Both the position numbers and the translations under genes were made by a program. The notes below the pieces were generated by a model. It was not told the origin of the DNA and made no database searches. It saw nothing but the letters and a program-made list of their open reading frames with translations. DNA of 64,000 nt from Chitinophagales bacterium (GTDB lineage: Bacteria; Bacteroidota; Bacteroidia; Chitinophagales; Chitinophagaceae). Location: contig JAAFIK010000006.1 in assembly GCA_013298665.1 (NCBI GenBank), positions 1-64,000 of the forward strand, given 5' to 3'. Positions 16,656 through 25,270 of this stretch are shown here, in pieces (the stretch's first letter is position 1; every line of letters begins with the position of its first letter).

Positions 16656-18029
16656 ATGAGTAAAACAAAAACAAGTTTTTTTTGCCAGGCCTGCGGACAT
16701 GAAAGTGCGAAATGGGTAGGCAAATGCCCTTCGTGTAATGAGTGGAATACTTTTGTGGAAGAAGTGGTGGTGAAAGGAACGGATAAAAAGAATGAAGCGG
16801 AATGGAAGGAATACAGCAATGGCCGGTTGAAAACGATTTCACTCAGCGAGGTCAGCAGTAGTGAAGAAACAAGGATCATTACACCTGATGCGGAGTTTAA
16901 CCGTGTGTTGGGTGGCGGCATTGTACCGGGTAGTCTTGTACTGGTAGCAGGCGAGCCGGGCATAGGAAAGTCCACCCTCTTTCTGCAGAATGCTTTACTG
17001 TTGACCGGCATCACCACGCTTTACATCAGCGGCGAAGAAAGCGAGCAACAGATCAAGATGCGTGCCGACCGGCTGAACATCAGCAACGAAAATTTTTACC
17101 TGCTTACGGAAACCAATACCCAGCTCCTTTTTAAGGAAATCAAGAAACTGCGTCCTGCTCTTGTGATTGTTGACTCAGTACAAACCCTGCAATCTCCTTA
17201 TGTGGAATCATCGCCGGGCAGTGTATCGCAGATCAGGGAATGTGCAGCAGAGTTTCAGCGGTTTGCCAAGGAAACCGGTACCCCCGTATTCCTGATCGGC
17301 CATATTACCAAGGATGGTAATATTGCGGGGCCTAAGATACTGGAGCATATGGTAGATACGGTATTGCAGTTTGAGGGCGACCGTCATTATGCTTACCGCA
17401 TTCTCCGGACATTAAAGAACCGTTTTGGCTCCACGGCTGAACTGGGTATTTATGAAATGACCGGTACGGGTATGCGTCCGGTAAGCAATCCTTCTGAAAT
17501 ACTGATCACACAGAAAGAGGATGCACTGAGTGGGATAGCCATAGCGGCAACGATTGAGGGTATGCGCCCCCTGCTGATAGAGGTGCAGGCGCTGGTTACA
17601 CAGAGCGTATATGGCACTCCGCAGCGTACCGTGAGCGGGTTTGACCTTCGTCGCCTGCAGCTCCTGCTTGCCGTACTTGAAAAAAGGGGGGGATTTCATT
17701 TCGGTATGAAAGACGTATTTGTCAATATTGCGGGCGGGCTCAAAGTTGAAGACCCATCAATAGACCTGGCTATGGTTTGTGCATTGCTGAGCAGTTATGA
17801 AGATGTACCGCTGTCACAACATATCTGCTTTGCGGGTGAAGTGGGGCTGAGTGGCGAAATCCGTGCGGTTAACCGTATTGAGCAGCGCATTGCGGAAGCG
17901 GAAAAACTTGGTTTTGAAAAGATCATCCTCAGCCGGTATAACCAGAAAGCCATTACGGGCCGGCCAAAAGCAGGTATAGAGATCATTGCTTTGGGCAAAG
18001 TGGAAGAGGTATATCAATACTTATTTTAG
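16656..18029 (+). CDS. radA: DNA repair protein RadA
   Basis: 457 aa, the usual length. An N-terminal C4 zinc finger (Cys10, Cys13, Cys24, Cys27) is followed by a RecA-like ATPase with Walker A GEPGIGKST, a Walker B-type strand ALVIVDSVQTL, the RadA-specific KNRFG motif (LKNRFGSTAELG) and a C-terminal Lon-protease-like domain. RadA is a branch-migration helicase that helps process recombination intermediates and stalled forks in the cytoplasm. A TAnnTTTG-like box (TACTTTCG) lies about 20 bases upstream of the ATG. It is followed by patatin and comF genes on the same strand. Confidence 0.97.
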   Translation: MSKTKTSFFCQACGHESAKWVGKCPSCNEWNTFVEEVVVKGTDKKNEAEWKEYSNGRLKTISLSEVSSSEETRIITPDAEFNRVLGGGIVPGSLVLVAGEPGIGKSTLFLQNALLLTGITTLYISGEESEQQIKMRADRLNISNENFYLLTETNTQLLFKEIKKLRPALVIVDSVQTLQSPYVESSPGSVSQIRECAAEFQRFAKETGTPVFLIGHITKDGNIAGPKILEHMVDTVLQFEGDRHYAYRILRTLKNRFGSTAELGIYEMTGTGMRPVSNPSEILITQKEDALSGIAIAATIEGMRPLLIEVQALVTQSVYGTPQRTVSGFDLRRLQLLLAVLEKRGGFHFGMKDVFVNIAGGLKVEDPSIDLAMVCALLSSYEDVPLSQHICFAGEVGLSGEIRAVNRIEQRIAEAEKLGFEKIILSRYNQKAITGRPKAGIEIIALGKVEEVYQYLF

Positions 18030-18085
18030 CTGCCGATAGTCCCAAACACTTTGCTTAGCCGATAAAATATTGTATTTTTCGCGGC

Positions 18086-18880
18086 ATGAAACAAAAGGTG
18101 CATCTCGTACTCGGCAGTGGTGGTGCAAGGGGCATGGCTCATATCGGTGTTATTGAAAGCCTCGAAGCAGCGGGTTATACCATCACCCGTGTTACAGGTT
18201 CATCGATAGGGGCGGTGGTGGGTGCCATGTATTGTGCGGGACACCTGACCACTTACAAAAACTGGCTTTTAGCACTTACCCGGACATCTGTACTCCGCCT
18301 TTTCGATTTTACCATCACCCGTAAGGGGTTTGTCAAAGGACAAAAAGTATATCAGAAATTACAGTCTTTTACCGGCGATATCAATATTGAAGATATGCGG
18401 GTACCGTTTACGGCGGTAGCCACCGATATCGGTAACTATGAGGAGGTACACTTTTCCTCCGGAAAATTATATGATGCCCTGCGCGCTTCCACGGCCATAC
18501 CCGGTATGTTTACCCCTGTACAGTGGGAGGACAGGCTACTGGTGGATGGAGCCGTGCTGAACCCCCTGCCCCTCAACCTGGCTTTGCCGGAAGCCGATGT
18601 GCTGGTTGTTGCAGTAAGCCTGAGTGGCGCCTCGCAGGATCAGCCACACAAAAGGGGCAAGCCGGCCCAGTCGGGTATCATCGACTTGTTGAATACCTCG
18701 TACGATTTTACCCAGCAGCGATTGATACAACTGACGATCGAAAAATACCAGCCCGGTATGCTGGTACAGGTGCCAAGGGATGTGTGCCGTGGTTTTGGTT
18801 TTCACAAGGCTGAGGAAGTGATCGAAGCGGGCCGGGTTGCTTTTGCGAAAGCGCACAGCAGTTTTGTTGCTATTCACTGA
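18086..18880 (+). CDS. patatin-like phospholipase family protein
   Basis: 264 aa. The patatin fold is shown by the oxyanion loop GSGGARGMAHIGV, the nucleophile elbow GSSIG (Ser in GSSIGAVVG) and the catalytic Asp in DGAVLNPLP. The family hydrolyses acyl esters of phospholipids or related lipids with a Ser-Asp dyad. There is no signal peptide, so it is a cytoplasmic protein of the RssA/YlbK kind. A TATTTTTC box ends 5 bases before the ATG, so the mRNA may be nearly leaderless. Confidence 0.9.
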   Translation: MKQKVHLVLGSGGARGMAHIGVIESLEAAGYTITRVTGSSIGAVVGAMYCAGHLTTYKNWLLALTRTSVLRLFDFTITRKGFVKGQKVYQKLQSFTGDINIEDMRVPFTAVATDIGNYEEVHFSSGKLYDALRASTAIPGMFTPVQWEDRLLVDGAVLNPLPLNLALPEADVLVVAVSLSGASQDQPHKRGKPAQSGIIDLLNTSYDFTQQRLIQLTIEKYQPGMLVQVPRDVCRGFGFHKAEEVIEAGRVAFAKAHSSFVAIH

Positions 18881-18924
18881 TGTTGTAATTTCATCCTGCC
18901 TTAACGTATTAATACCAGTAATGT

Positions 18925-19620
18925 ATGAAACTCATCACCCGCCTGTTCAGGGATGCCCTGCACCTTTTTTACCCGCATACCTGTTGTGGTTGCGGCAGCG
19001 ATCTTTTACCGGCAAACAATCTGCTTTGTCTCTCCTGTCTGCATGAACTGCCACATACCCATTTCGCCCGTCTGCCCGGTAATCCTGCGGAGAAACTTTT
19101 TACGGGCCGTGTAGCGCTGGAGGCCGCCTTCAGTGAATTGTATTTCAGCAAAGGCGGATTGGTACAGCAATTGGTACACCAGTTGAAGTACAAAGGCCAT
19201 ACTGCTATCGGGCATTTTTTGGGGGAATTGATGGGGCAATCCCTGCTGGGGGCGGAACGCCTGATGCCCATAGATTACCTGGTACCCCTGCCACTTTTTG
19301 CGGACAAAGAATACCGGCGGGGTTACAACCAGTCCGGTATTCTTTGTGCCGGTATGCACAGCAAGACATTGATCCCCGTCAGTACCGGCAACCTCATCCG
19401 CAAACGGGCAACCGAAACGCAGACACGCAAGCACCGTACAGCCCGCTGGACGAATGTGGCCGGTAGTTTTTATGTGAATGAACCATCGCTTTTTGAAAAC
19501 AGGCACCTGTTGCTGGTGGATGATGTGGTGACCACGGGCGCTACACTCGATGCCTGCGGACAGGTATTGCTGGCTATACCGGGTGTACGCCTGAGCATTG
19601 CCACGCTGGCCATTGCCTGA
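18925..19620 (+). CDS. ComF family phosphoribosyltransferase-like protein
   Basis: 231 aa. The N-terminus has the ComF double zinc ribbon (HTCCGCGSDLL and LLCLSCLHEL), and the C-terminus a type I phosphoribosyltransferase fold with the PRPP-binding motif LLLVDDVVTTGATL. ComF proteins take part in DNA uptake in competent bacteria; in others they are kept without a proven role. Typical middle motifs are present (YLVPLPLFADKEYRRGYNQS). It follows the patatin gene by 44 bp. Confidence 0.92.
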   Translation: MKLITRLFRDALHLFYPHTCCGCGSDLLPANNLLCLSCLHELPHTHFARLPGNPAEKLFTGRVALEAAFSELYFSKGGLVQQLVHQLKYKGHTAIGHFLGELMGQSLLGAERLMPIDYLVPLPLFADKEYRRGYNQSGILCAGMHSKTLIPVSTGNLIRKRATETQTRKHRTARWTNVAGSFYVNEPSLFENRHLLLVDDVVTTGATLDACGQVLLAIPGVRLSIATLAIA

Positions 19621-19648
19621 AACGATGTCAGTCCTGACCAAAATTTTG

Positions 19649-19656
19649 TAGATTTG
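19649..19656 (+). promoter_or_regulatory. -7 box of beta-helix lipoprotein gene
   Basis: TAGATTTG, an exact TAnnTTTG match, ends 5 bases before the ATG at 19662, so the transcript should be leaderless or nearly so. Confidence 0.6.
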
Positions 19657-19661
19657 TTGCG

Positions 19662-21062
19662 ATGAAGCAACTCATATCTATTGTGTCTGCCCTTGTTATC
19701 TTATGCTGGGTAGCATCCTGCAAAAAAGACAGTCTTATCACCAGTGGTGATGCGCGGTTACGGTTTAGTGCAGACAGCCTGAAGTTTGATACTGTTTTTG
19801 CCAGTACAGGCTCGGTTACAAAATCGTTCAAAATCATCAACGAGAATAACCAGCGGCTTAAGCTCAACCGGGTAAAACTGATGGGCGGGGCTGCTTCGGC
19901 CTATAAAATGAATGTGGACGGTATCGCCACTACTGAAGCCAATGACCTGGAAATTGCTGCGAACGATAGTATTTATGTCTTTGTTTCCGTAAACATCAAT
20001 CCCTCCGCGGCCAACCTCCCCTTTGTGGTAAGCGACAGCATACAGGTAAGCTTTAACGGGAATACCCGCTTTGTGCAATTACAGGCCTATGGACAGAATG
20101 CCCGCTTTCTCCGTGGCGTGGTACTGACGGGGAACAACACCTGGAACAAAACCCTTCCTTATGTAATTCTTGATGGGGTACGGATTGATACTACGGCTAC
20201 ACTTACTATTCTTCCGGGTACGCGCATTTATGCACATGCCAATGCCCCCATACTGGTGGATGGTACATTAATCATAAATGGTACTAAAACGGACAGCGTG
20301 GTATTTGCAGGCGACCGTATTGACCCCGATTACCGCGATCTGCCCGCGGGCTGGCCGGGTATTTATTTCCGGGGCAGGAGTAAAGACAATGTACTGCGAT
20401 ACGCCGTGGTGAAGAATGCCTACCAGGGTATTGTGGTGGATAAGCCATCGGTCAATGCCAACCCTAAGGTACGCATGAGCCAGTGTGTACTGGATAATAT
20501 TTATGATGCGGGGATACGCTGTGTCAACAGCAGTCTGCAGGCCGATAACAGCCTCATCAGCAACTGCGGAAATAATGTCAACCTCATCTATGGGGGCAAT
20601 TATACGCTAACCCATTGCACGGTAGCCAGCTATTCAAACCTGTATGTGAACCATAAAAATCCCGTACTCATCGCAACAAATGCGGCAACACAAAACGGGA
20701 CTACGGTAACGGCCAGCCTCAACGCGGTATTCCGCAACTGCATCTTCTGGGGTGAGCTTGGGCTGGTGGACAATGAAGTGGTTGTGAACCGGCAGGGTGC
20801 AAATGCTTTTGCGGTATTGTTTGAAAACTGTCTTTACAAGGCGCTGAGCGATCCTGCCAATGCCACACTGACGGCAGTCGTTAAAAACCAGGCTCCCCGG
20901 TTTGACAGTATTAATGTGAATAAACGCTGGTACAATTTCCGCGTCAGTAACCCTGCGGCACCGGGCGTCAACAAAGGAGCAGCCACGTCTTTTCTGAAAG
21001 ATCTTGATGATAAGAACCGCAACGTTGGCTTGCCGGATATGGGTTGTTATGAGCAGCAGTAG
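19662..21062 (+). CDS. lipoprotein with right-handed beta-helix domain
   Basis: 466 aa. A lipoprotein signal (LVILCWVASCKKD, lipidated Cys about residue 20) is followed by an Ig-like strand region (about 30-150: SLKFDTVFASTGSVTKSFKI) and then short repeated strands typical of a right-handed parallel beta-helix (about 160-440: TLTILPGTRIYAHANAPILV, GTLIINGTKTDSVVFAG, AYQGIVVDKPS). It ends with DMGCYEQQ, a tail common in such proteins. It should be anchored in the outer membrane. No catalytic residues are evident; surface binding is inference. It is a frequent neighbour of comF in Bacteroidota. Confidence 0.85.
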   Translation: MKQLISIVSALVILCWVASCKKDSLITSGDARLRFSADSLKFDTVFASTGSVTKSFKIINENNQRLKLNRVKLMGGAASAYKMNVDGIATTEANDLEIAANDSIYVFVSVNINPSAANLPFVVSDSIQVSFNGNTRFVQLQAYGQNARFLRGVVLTGNNTWNKTLPYVILDGVRIDTTATLTILPGTRIYAHANAPILVDGTLIINGTKTDSVVFAGDRIDPDYRDLPAGWPGIYFRGRSKDNVLRYAVVKNAYQGIVVDKPSVNANPKVRMSQCVLDNIYDAGIRCVNSSLQADNSLISNCGNNVNLIYGGNYTLTHCTVASYSNLYVNHKNPVLIATNAATQNGTTVTASLNAVFRNCIFWGELGLVDNEVVVNRQGANAFAVLFENCLYKALSDPANATLTAVVKNQAPRFDSINVNKRWYNFRVSNPAAPGVNKGAATSFLKDLDDKNRNVGLPDMGCYEQQ

Positions 21063-21191
21063 GGGGCAGGCCATACTGAATCCGGTACAGGGGTTTAAGC
21101 GGTTACAGGAGTTTATAGCGCGCGCTAATATTAAACCAAGCCTGTCTTTGACACTTAAATAACCCAATCCCTCCTTCAACCAAAATACCAT

Positions 21192-21199
21192 TATCTTTG
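21192..21199 (+). promoter_or_regulatory. -7 box of glutathione peroxidase gene
   Basis: TATCTTTG, an exact TAnnTTTG match, 19 bases before the ATG at 21219. The leader is AT-rich. Confidence 0.6.
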
Positions 21200-21218
21200 T
21201 TTATTCAAAAAAGTAATT

Positions 21219-21794
21219 ATGCTTAAAACAATTATCCTGGGTACTGTGTTGCTCTCCTGCGCAGCACAATCCAACAACAACACCAATATGACGACAACAG
21301 TAACACCAGTTGCACCTGCCGCGGCGGCTGTCATTTATGATTTTAAAGTAGAAGCGTTAGACGGCACTACTATTAATTTTTCTGCGTATAAGGGGAAAAA
21401 AATACTCATTGTCAATACCGCTTCGGAGTGCGGGTATACTCCCCAGTATAAAGGGTTACAGGCCTTATACGATAAATTTGGCGGTAAAGTAGTGGTGATC
21501 GGTTTTCCGGCCAACAATTTTGGCGGGCAGGAACCAGGCACCAATCCGGACATCAAAACCTTCTGTACAAAGAACTATGGCGTTACCTTTCCCATGGCGG
21601 CTAAAGTGTCTGTAAAAGGTGATGATATTGCCCCCATCTTCAAATGGCTGACCAGCAAGAGCCAGAATGGCGTTATGGACGCCGAAATCCGCTGGAATTT
21701 CACCAAGTTCCTGATCGATGAAAACGGACATCTTGTGGCAAAGTTTGACAGTAAGGTAGAGCCGATGAGTGAAGAAATTGTAAGCAAACTGTAA
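21219..21794 (+). CDS. glutathione peroxidase family protein
   Basis: 191 aa. The peroxidatic Cys is in NTASECGYTPQY, the active-site Gln in NNFGGQEPGT and the Trp-Asn pair in RWNFTKFLID, so the Cys-Gln-Trp-Asn tetrad is complete. A second Cys (TFCTKNYG) suggests a thioredoxin-dependent two-Cys mechanism. The N-terminus is a lipoprotein-type signal (LGTVLLSCAAQS), so the enzyme would be periplasmic and membrane-anchored rather than cytoplasmic. It reduces hydrogen peroxide and lipid hydroperoxides. It stands alone, with its own promoter and terminator. Confidence 0.93.
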   Translation: MLKTIILGTVLLSCAAQSNNNTNMTTTVTPVAPAAAAVIYDFKVEALDGTTINFSAYKGKKILIVNTASECGYTPQYKGLQALYDKFGGKVVVIGFPANNFGGQEPGTNPDIKTFCTKNYGVTFPMAAKVSVKGDDIAPIFKWLTSKSQNGVMDAEIRWNFTKFLIDENGHLVAKFDSKVEPMSEEIVSKL

Positions 21795-21830
21795 AAGACT
21801 GCTGCTACAGGCAGCCATTTTATTGATACA

Positions 21831-21863
21831 ACAACCGGGGTCAGCAGATCCCGGTTGTTTTTT
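21831..21863 (+). terminator. intrinsic terminator of glutathione peroxidase gene
   Basis: Perfect 9-bp stem ACAACCGGG / CCCGGTTGT (21831-21839 and 21850-21858) followed by TTTTTT. Confidence 0.92.
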
Positions 21864-21919
21864 GCCCGTTACCTCCGTAGGGGTATCATTATTATAGTAT
21901 CTTGCGGCAAAAACAGGAA

Positions 21920-23698
21920 ATGAGGATTTCACAGGTCTTATTCAAGTCGTCCAAGCAGGATTATAAGGACGTGGAAGTGCAGTCGCAGAATTTTTTGATG
22001 CGTGCCGGTTATATCCGGCAGTTGGCTTCGGGTATTTTTTCTTACCTCCACTTTGGCCAGCGCAGCCTGAAAAAGATTGAACAGGTATTAAAGGAAGAAA
22101 TGAACCGTATTGGCGGTGATGAAATCTGTATGCCCGTAGTGCATCCTGCTGAAATCTGGAAAACGACCAACCGCTGGTATGAAATTGACGAGTCGATGGT
22201 GCGTTTTCAGGATCGTTCCGGCCGGGATATGGTATTGGCGATGACGCATGAAGAAGTGATTGCTGATCTTTGTGTTACCGAAATCGACAGCTACAAGCAA
22301 TTGCCCAAATTAGTTTATCAGGTATATACAAAGTTCAGGGATGAGGCTCGTGCACGTGGCGGCCTGATCCGTGTAAGGGAGTTTACCATGAAGGACTCGT
22401 ATTCGCTTGATAAAGATGTGGAAGGCATGATCAGGCAATACATTGCTCATTACAACAGTTATTTCCGCATATTTGCCCGGGTAGGTTTGCCCGTGGTGGC
22501 CATCCAGAGCGATACGGGTATGATGGGCGGGCGTATGGCACATGAGTATATGTACATTACCCCGATTGGTGAGGATACGATATTCATCAGTGATGATAAA
22601 CAATACAAGGCCAATAAAGAAATTGCTACGTTTAAAAAGGATGTGCCCGTACTGGCAGCGCAACCGGTAGAAAAAATACATACCCCCGGTGTAAAAACAA
22701 TTGCTGACCTGGCTGCGTTTATGCAAAAGCCGGAAAGCGAACTTTGTAAGGCTGTTTTCTATACGGCTACATTCGGGGATATGGAAAAAGTGGTGTTGGT
22801 ATTGATCAGCGGGGATATGGAAGTGAATACCGTGAAGATGGAAAAGATCATCAAAACAGATAAGTACCGGGCTTCTACGGTTGAAGAAATTGCGGGTATT
22901 GGTGCGGTAGCCGGATTTGCCTCTGCTGTGGGGATTGACAGGCGTAAATGTATGGTTATTGCCGATGATATGGTTGCTGCATCGCTGGATATGGTTGCTG
23001 GCGCCAATGAAGCCGATTATCACCTGGCACATGTGAGTTATGGCCGCGATTTTACTGCGGATGTGGTGGCTGATGTAGTCAGCGCTTACGATGGGGCATT
23101 GAGTCCGCATGACAACACCGGTCAATCCCGGCTGCATTCCGTGCGTGGTATCGAGGTGGGTAATATTTTCCAGTTGGGTACCAAGTATACAGAAGCTACG
23201 GGAGCAGTCTATACTGCAGAGGATGGCACACGTAAGCCGATTGTTATGGGTTCTTACGGTATCGGTGTGGGGCGTATGCTCGGTTGCCTGGCTGAGGAGT
23301 ACCGGGATGATAAGGGGCTTTGTCTGCCCGTGTCTGTTGCGCCATACCATGTTATCCTCGTAGTATTAGCCGATACGCCTGAGATTGCTGCTGAAGCCGA
23401 TGCACTGTACTTGCAATTGAAAGAAGCGGGTGTGGAAATATTGTACGACGACCGTGATGGCAAAGCGGCTTCTGCGGGCGTAAAGTTTGCCGATGCCGAA
23501 CTCATTGGTATCCCCCTGAGGATTACGGTATCCAAAAGATCAATGCAGAATGGCGGCGCCGAGCTTAAACTGCGTAAAGGTGGTGAGGCGGAAGTGGTGG
23601 CGATCAGCGCCGTACCGGACCGTGCCCGGGCAATCATTGCCGGTTTATTTGCCGAGCTCAGTAATGGTGTTGTACAGGCAGAGGAATGGGCTTCCTGA
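21920..23698 (+). CDS. proS: proline--tRNA ligase
   Basis: 592 aa from the ATG at 21920; an upstream in-frame TTG would fall on a TATCTTGC promoter-like box. This is the bacterial type: class II motif 1 region (IRQLASGIFSYLHFGQRSLK), motif 2 FRDEARARGGLIRVREFTMKDS, a YbaK-like editing insertion in the middle (about residues 220-390), motif 3 GSYGIGVGRMLG and a C-terminal anticodon-binding domain. It charges tRNA-Pro, and the insertion removes misacylated Ala. It is the only synthetase in the window and is closed by the terminator at 23726-23764. Confidence 0.97.
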   Translation: MRISQVLFKSSKQDYKDVEVQSQNFLMRAGYIRQLASGIFSYLHFGQRSLKKIEQVLKEEMNRIGGDEICMPVVHPAEIWKTTNRWYEIDESMVRFQDRSGRDMVLAMTHEEVIADLCVTEIDSYKQLPKLVYQVYTKFRDEARARGGLIRVREFTMKDSYSLDKDVEGMIRQYIAHYNSYFRIFARVGLPVVAIQSDTGMMGGRMAHEYMYITPIGEDTIFISDDKQYKANKEIATFKKDVPVLAAQPVEKIHTPGVKTIADLAAFMQKPESELCKAVFYTATFGDMEKVVLVLISGDMEVNTVKMEKIIKTDKYRASTVEEIAGIGAVAGFASAVGIDRRKCMVIADDMVAASLDMVAGANEADYHLAHVSYGRDFTADVVADVVSAYDGALSPHDNTGQSRLHSVRGIEVGNIFQLGTKYTEATGAVYTAEDGTRKPIVMGSYGIGVGRMLGCLAEEYRDDKGLCLPVSVAPYHVILVVLADTPEIAAEADALYLQLKEAGVEILYDDRDGKAASAGVKFADAELIGIPLRITVSKRSMQNGGAELKLRKGGEAEVVAISAVPDRARAIIAGLFAELSNGVVQAEEWAS

Positions 23699-23725
23699 TC
23701 AGGATCAATACATAATATATGTAGT

Positions 23726-23764
23726 GAGGTTGTCTCAAAATAATGGGGCAGCCTCTTTTTATTT
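23726..23764 (+). terminator. intrinsic terminator of proS
   Basis: An 11-bp stem (23726-23736 with 23745-23755, G-U pairs included) with an AAAATAAT loop and a long T-rich tail. Confidence 0.85.
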
Positions 23765-23908
23765 TACAAACCAGTCCTGACAGGGCTCCTGGCATTGGTT
23801 CTATTTATGATTTGAGCCCTTCTTTTATTTGTAAATCCGGTTTTTGAGGCGGTTATCCATAGGTTAACCCGGCAATTTTGTGGTATCATTCACACAAAAG
23901 CAATTCAA

Positions 23909-24595
23909 ATGAAAAAGATGACGATTTTACTTGCCGCCATTATCTGCAGCACACAGGTGGTGTTCGCACAAATGCCTGCACTCAGGGGGTCGGGCGTATT
24001 GATTACCCGCACTTACCCGCTTAAAGGATTTGACAAACTGGCGCTGGATAACCTGGATGGGCGTATTGATGTGGAAGTGGGGAAGACCTTTTCCATATCC
24101 GTATCCATCGATGACAACCTTGATCAACTGCTTGCCTTACAAGTCCAAAGCGGCAAACTCTCGATCAGCCTCAGGGGAAACGAAAACAACCGGTTGTACG
24201 TTGAAAACAGCAGTATTCGTATAAAAATAACGATGCCGGAGATTAGTGTGCTGCAGCACAATGGCAACAGCCGGCTGATGATTGATGGTATTGCAGGACG
24301 TTATTTACGGTTGGAAAATATGGGCAATGGCCAGGCATTACTCAAAGGAACGGTTGATGAATTAGATATCGTTAAAAACGGCAACGGGGAGATTGATGCC
24401 CGGCTATTATCCGCGAAAACTGTTGCCATTAAAGCAATGGGTAATGGGGATACCCGTATCAATACAAATAATGCTTTCAGGGCCAATGGAACGGGTAACG
24501 GAGACGTCATCAATTATGGCAAGGGTATGGCCGCAGCCGGGTCTTCGGTTGAGGGCAATGGCAGCATCAGCAATGCGGCTGGTACACAGCGGTAA
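23909..24595 (+). CDS. GIN domain (DUF2807) secreted protein
   Basis: 228 aa with a signal peptide (KMTILLAAIICSTQVVFAQ). The remainder is the head-GIN domain: short repeated strands that build a beta-helix (FDKLALDNLDGRIDVEVGKT, RLMIDGIAGRYLRLENMGNG, VDELDIVKNGNGEIDARLL, KTVAIKAMGNGDTRI). It is probably periplasmic or surface-exposed; the biochemical role of the family is not known. A CAATTTTG box, one mismatch from TAnnTTTG, lies about 30 bp upstream. It is followed 48 bp later by another secreted protein gene. Confidence 0.9.
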   Translation: MKKMTILLAAIICSTQVVFAQMPALRGSGVLITRTYPLKGFDKLALDNLDGRIDVEVGKTFSISVSIDDNLDQLLALQVQSGKLSISLRGNENNRLYVENSSIRIKITMPEISVLQHNGNSRLMIDGIAGRYLRLENMGNGQALLKGTVDELDIVKNGNGEIDARLLSAKTVAIKAMGNGDTRINTNNAFRANGTGNGDVINYGKGMAAAGSSVEGNGSISNAAGTQR

Positions 24596-24643
24596 TGGCT
24601 GAGGCGGTATGCCAGGTTCAATTATTTTAATCTTAAATACAAT

Positions 24644-25183
24644 ATGATGCGCAATCTTTTTTTTATCCTTTTACTGGCTGCGCCGGGTTGTTTACCCGCA
24701 CAGCCCGCCAATGTGGCTGCCATGTTTAGCAAGCATATGGCAGGAGCGTGGGTCGGCACCCTTACGTATACCGACTACCAGGACAGTACACGTGAAGTGA
24801 CCATGCGGGTACACAACCTGATAAGTTTTAGCGGGAATATTGCTACAGAACGTTTTTGTTATACCGAACCCGGAGATATTGTTGAGCATTGTGAAAACAA
24901 TCGCGATACGGTGATGCTGCTGCCTGATGGCCGGTTCTGTTATGATGGCAGCGACTGGAAGGTTGCTGAACAAAAGCAGAAGGGACGTTCGTACCGTGTG
25001 GTTTTAGAGCGGTGGGGTATGGATGATGAGCGGGAAGCCTTTATCCGGAAAACCATCACCGTCACGCCTACGGTTTTGATTACAAAGAAAGAGGTTCAGT
25101 TTAAAGGACGTGCCGACTTTATCATACGGAATACGTATCGTTATGTACGGCCGGTAAAAGAGGGCGAGGTGCCAACCTGGTAA
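24644..25183 (+). CDS. secreted hypothetical protein
   Basis: 179 aa with a signal peptide (MRNLFFILLLAAPGCLPAQ). The mature part looks like a small beta-barrel: a motif MAGAWVGTLTYTDYQDSTRE near the N-terminus, then strands around TMRVHNLISFSGN, RFCYTEPGDIVEHCENN and TVLITKKEVQFKG. The GAWVGTLTY motif and the single-domain size resemble lipocalin-like periplasmic proteins, but I cannot assign a family. Three Cys residues could include a disulfide. It is in line with the GIN gene and closed by the hairpin at 25211-25248. Confidence 0.7.
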   Translation: MMRNLFFILLLAAPGCLPAQPANVAAMFSKHMAGAWVGTLTYTDYQDSTREVTMRVHNLISFSGNIATERFCYTEPGDIVEHCENNRDTVMLLPDGRFCYDGSDWKVAEQKQKGRSYRVVLERWGMDDEREAFIRKTITVTPTVLITKKEVQFKGRADFIIRNTYRYVRPVKEGEVPTW

Positions 25184-25210
25184 TCCAGGGTACTTAAAGT
25201 ATGCCGGTAA

Positions 25211-25248
25211 GCAAAAGCCCCGCACTGTTTAAAGTGAAGGGCTTTTGC
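25211..25248. terminator. bidirectional terminator between convergent genes
   Basis: A 10-bp perfect stem GCAAAAGCCC / GGGCTTTTGC (25211-25220 and 25239-25248) with an inner CACT/AGTG pairing. It serves the rightward secreted-protein gene and the leftward pdxA. Confidence 0.85.
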
Positions 25249-25270
25249 TTGTATCATCCGGAGTGGATAA

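Noticed and set aside
22310-23350. Long minus-strand open frame opposite proS
   Set aside because: It lies fully inside a clear proS gene on the other strand and its translation has no domain or coding character.
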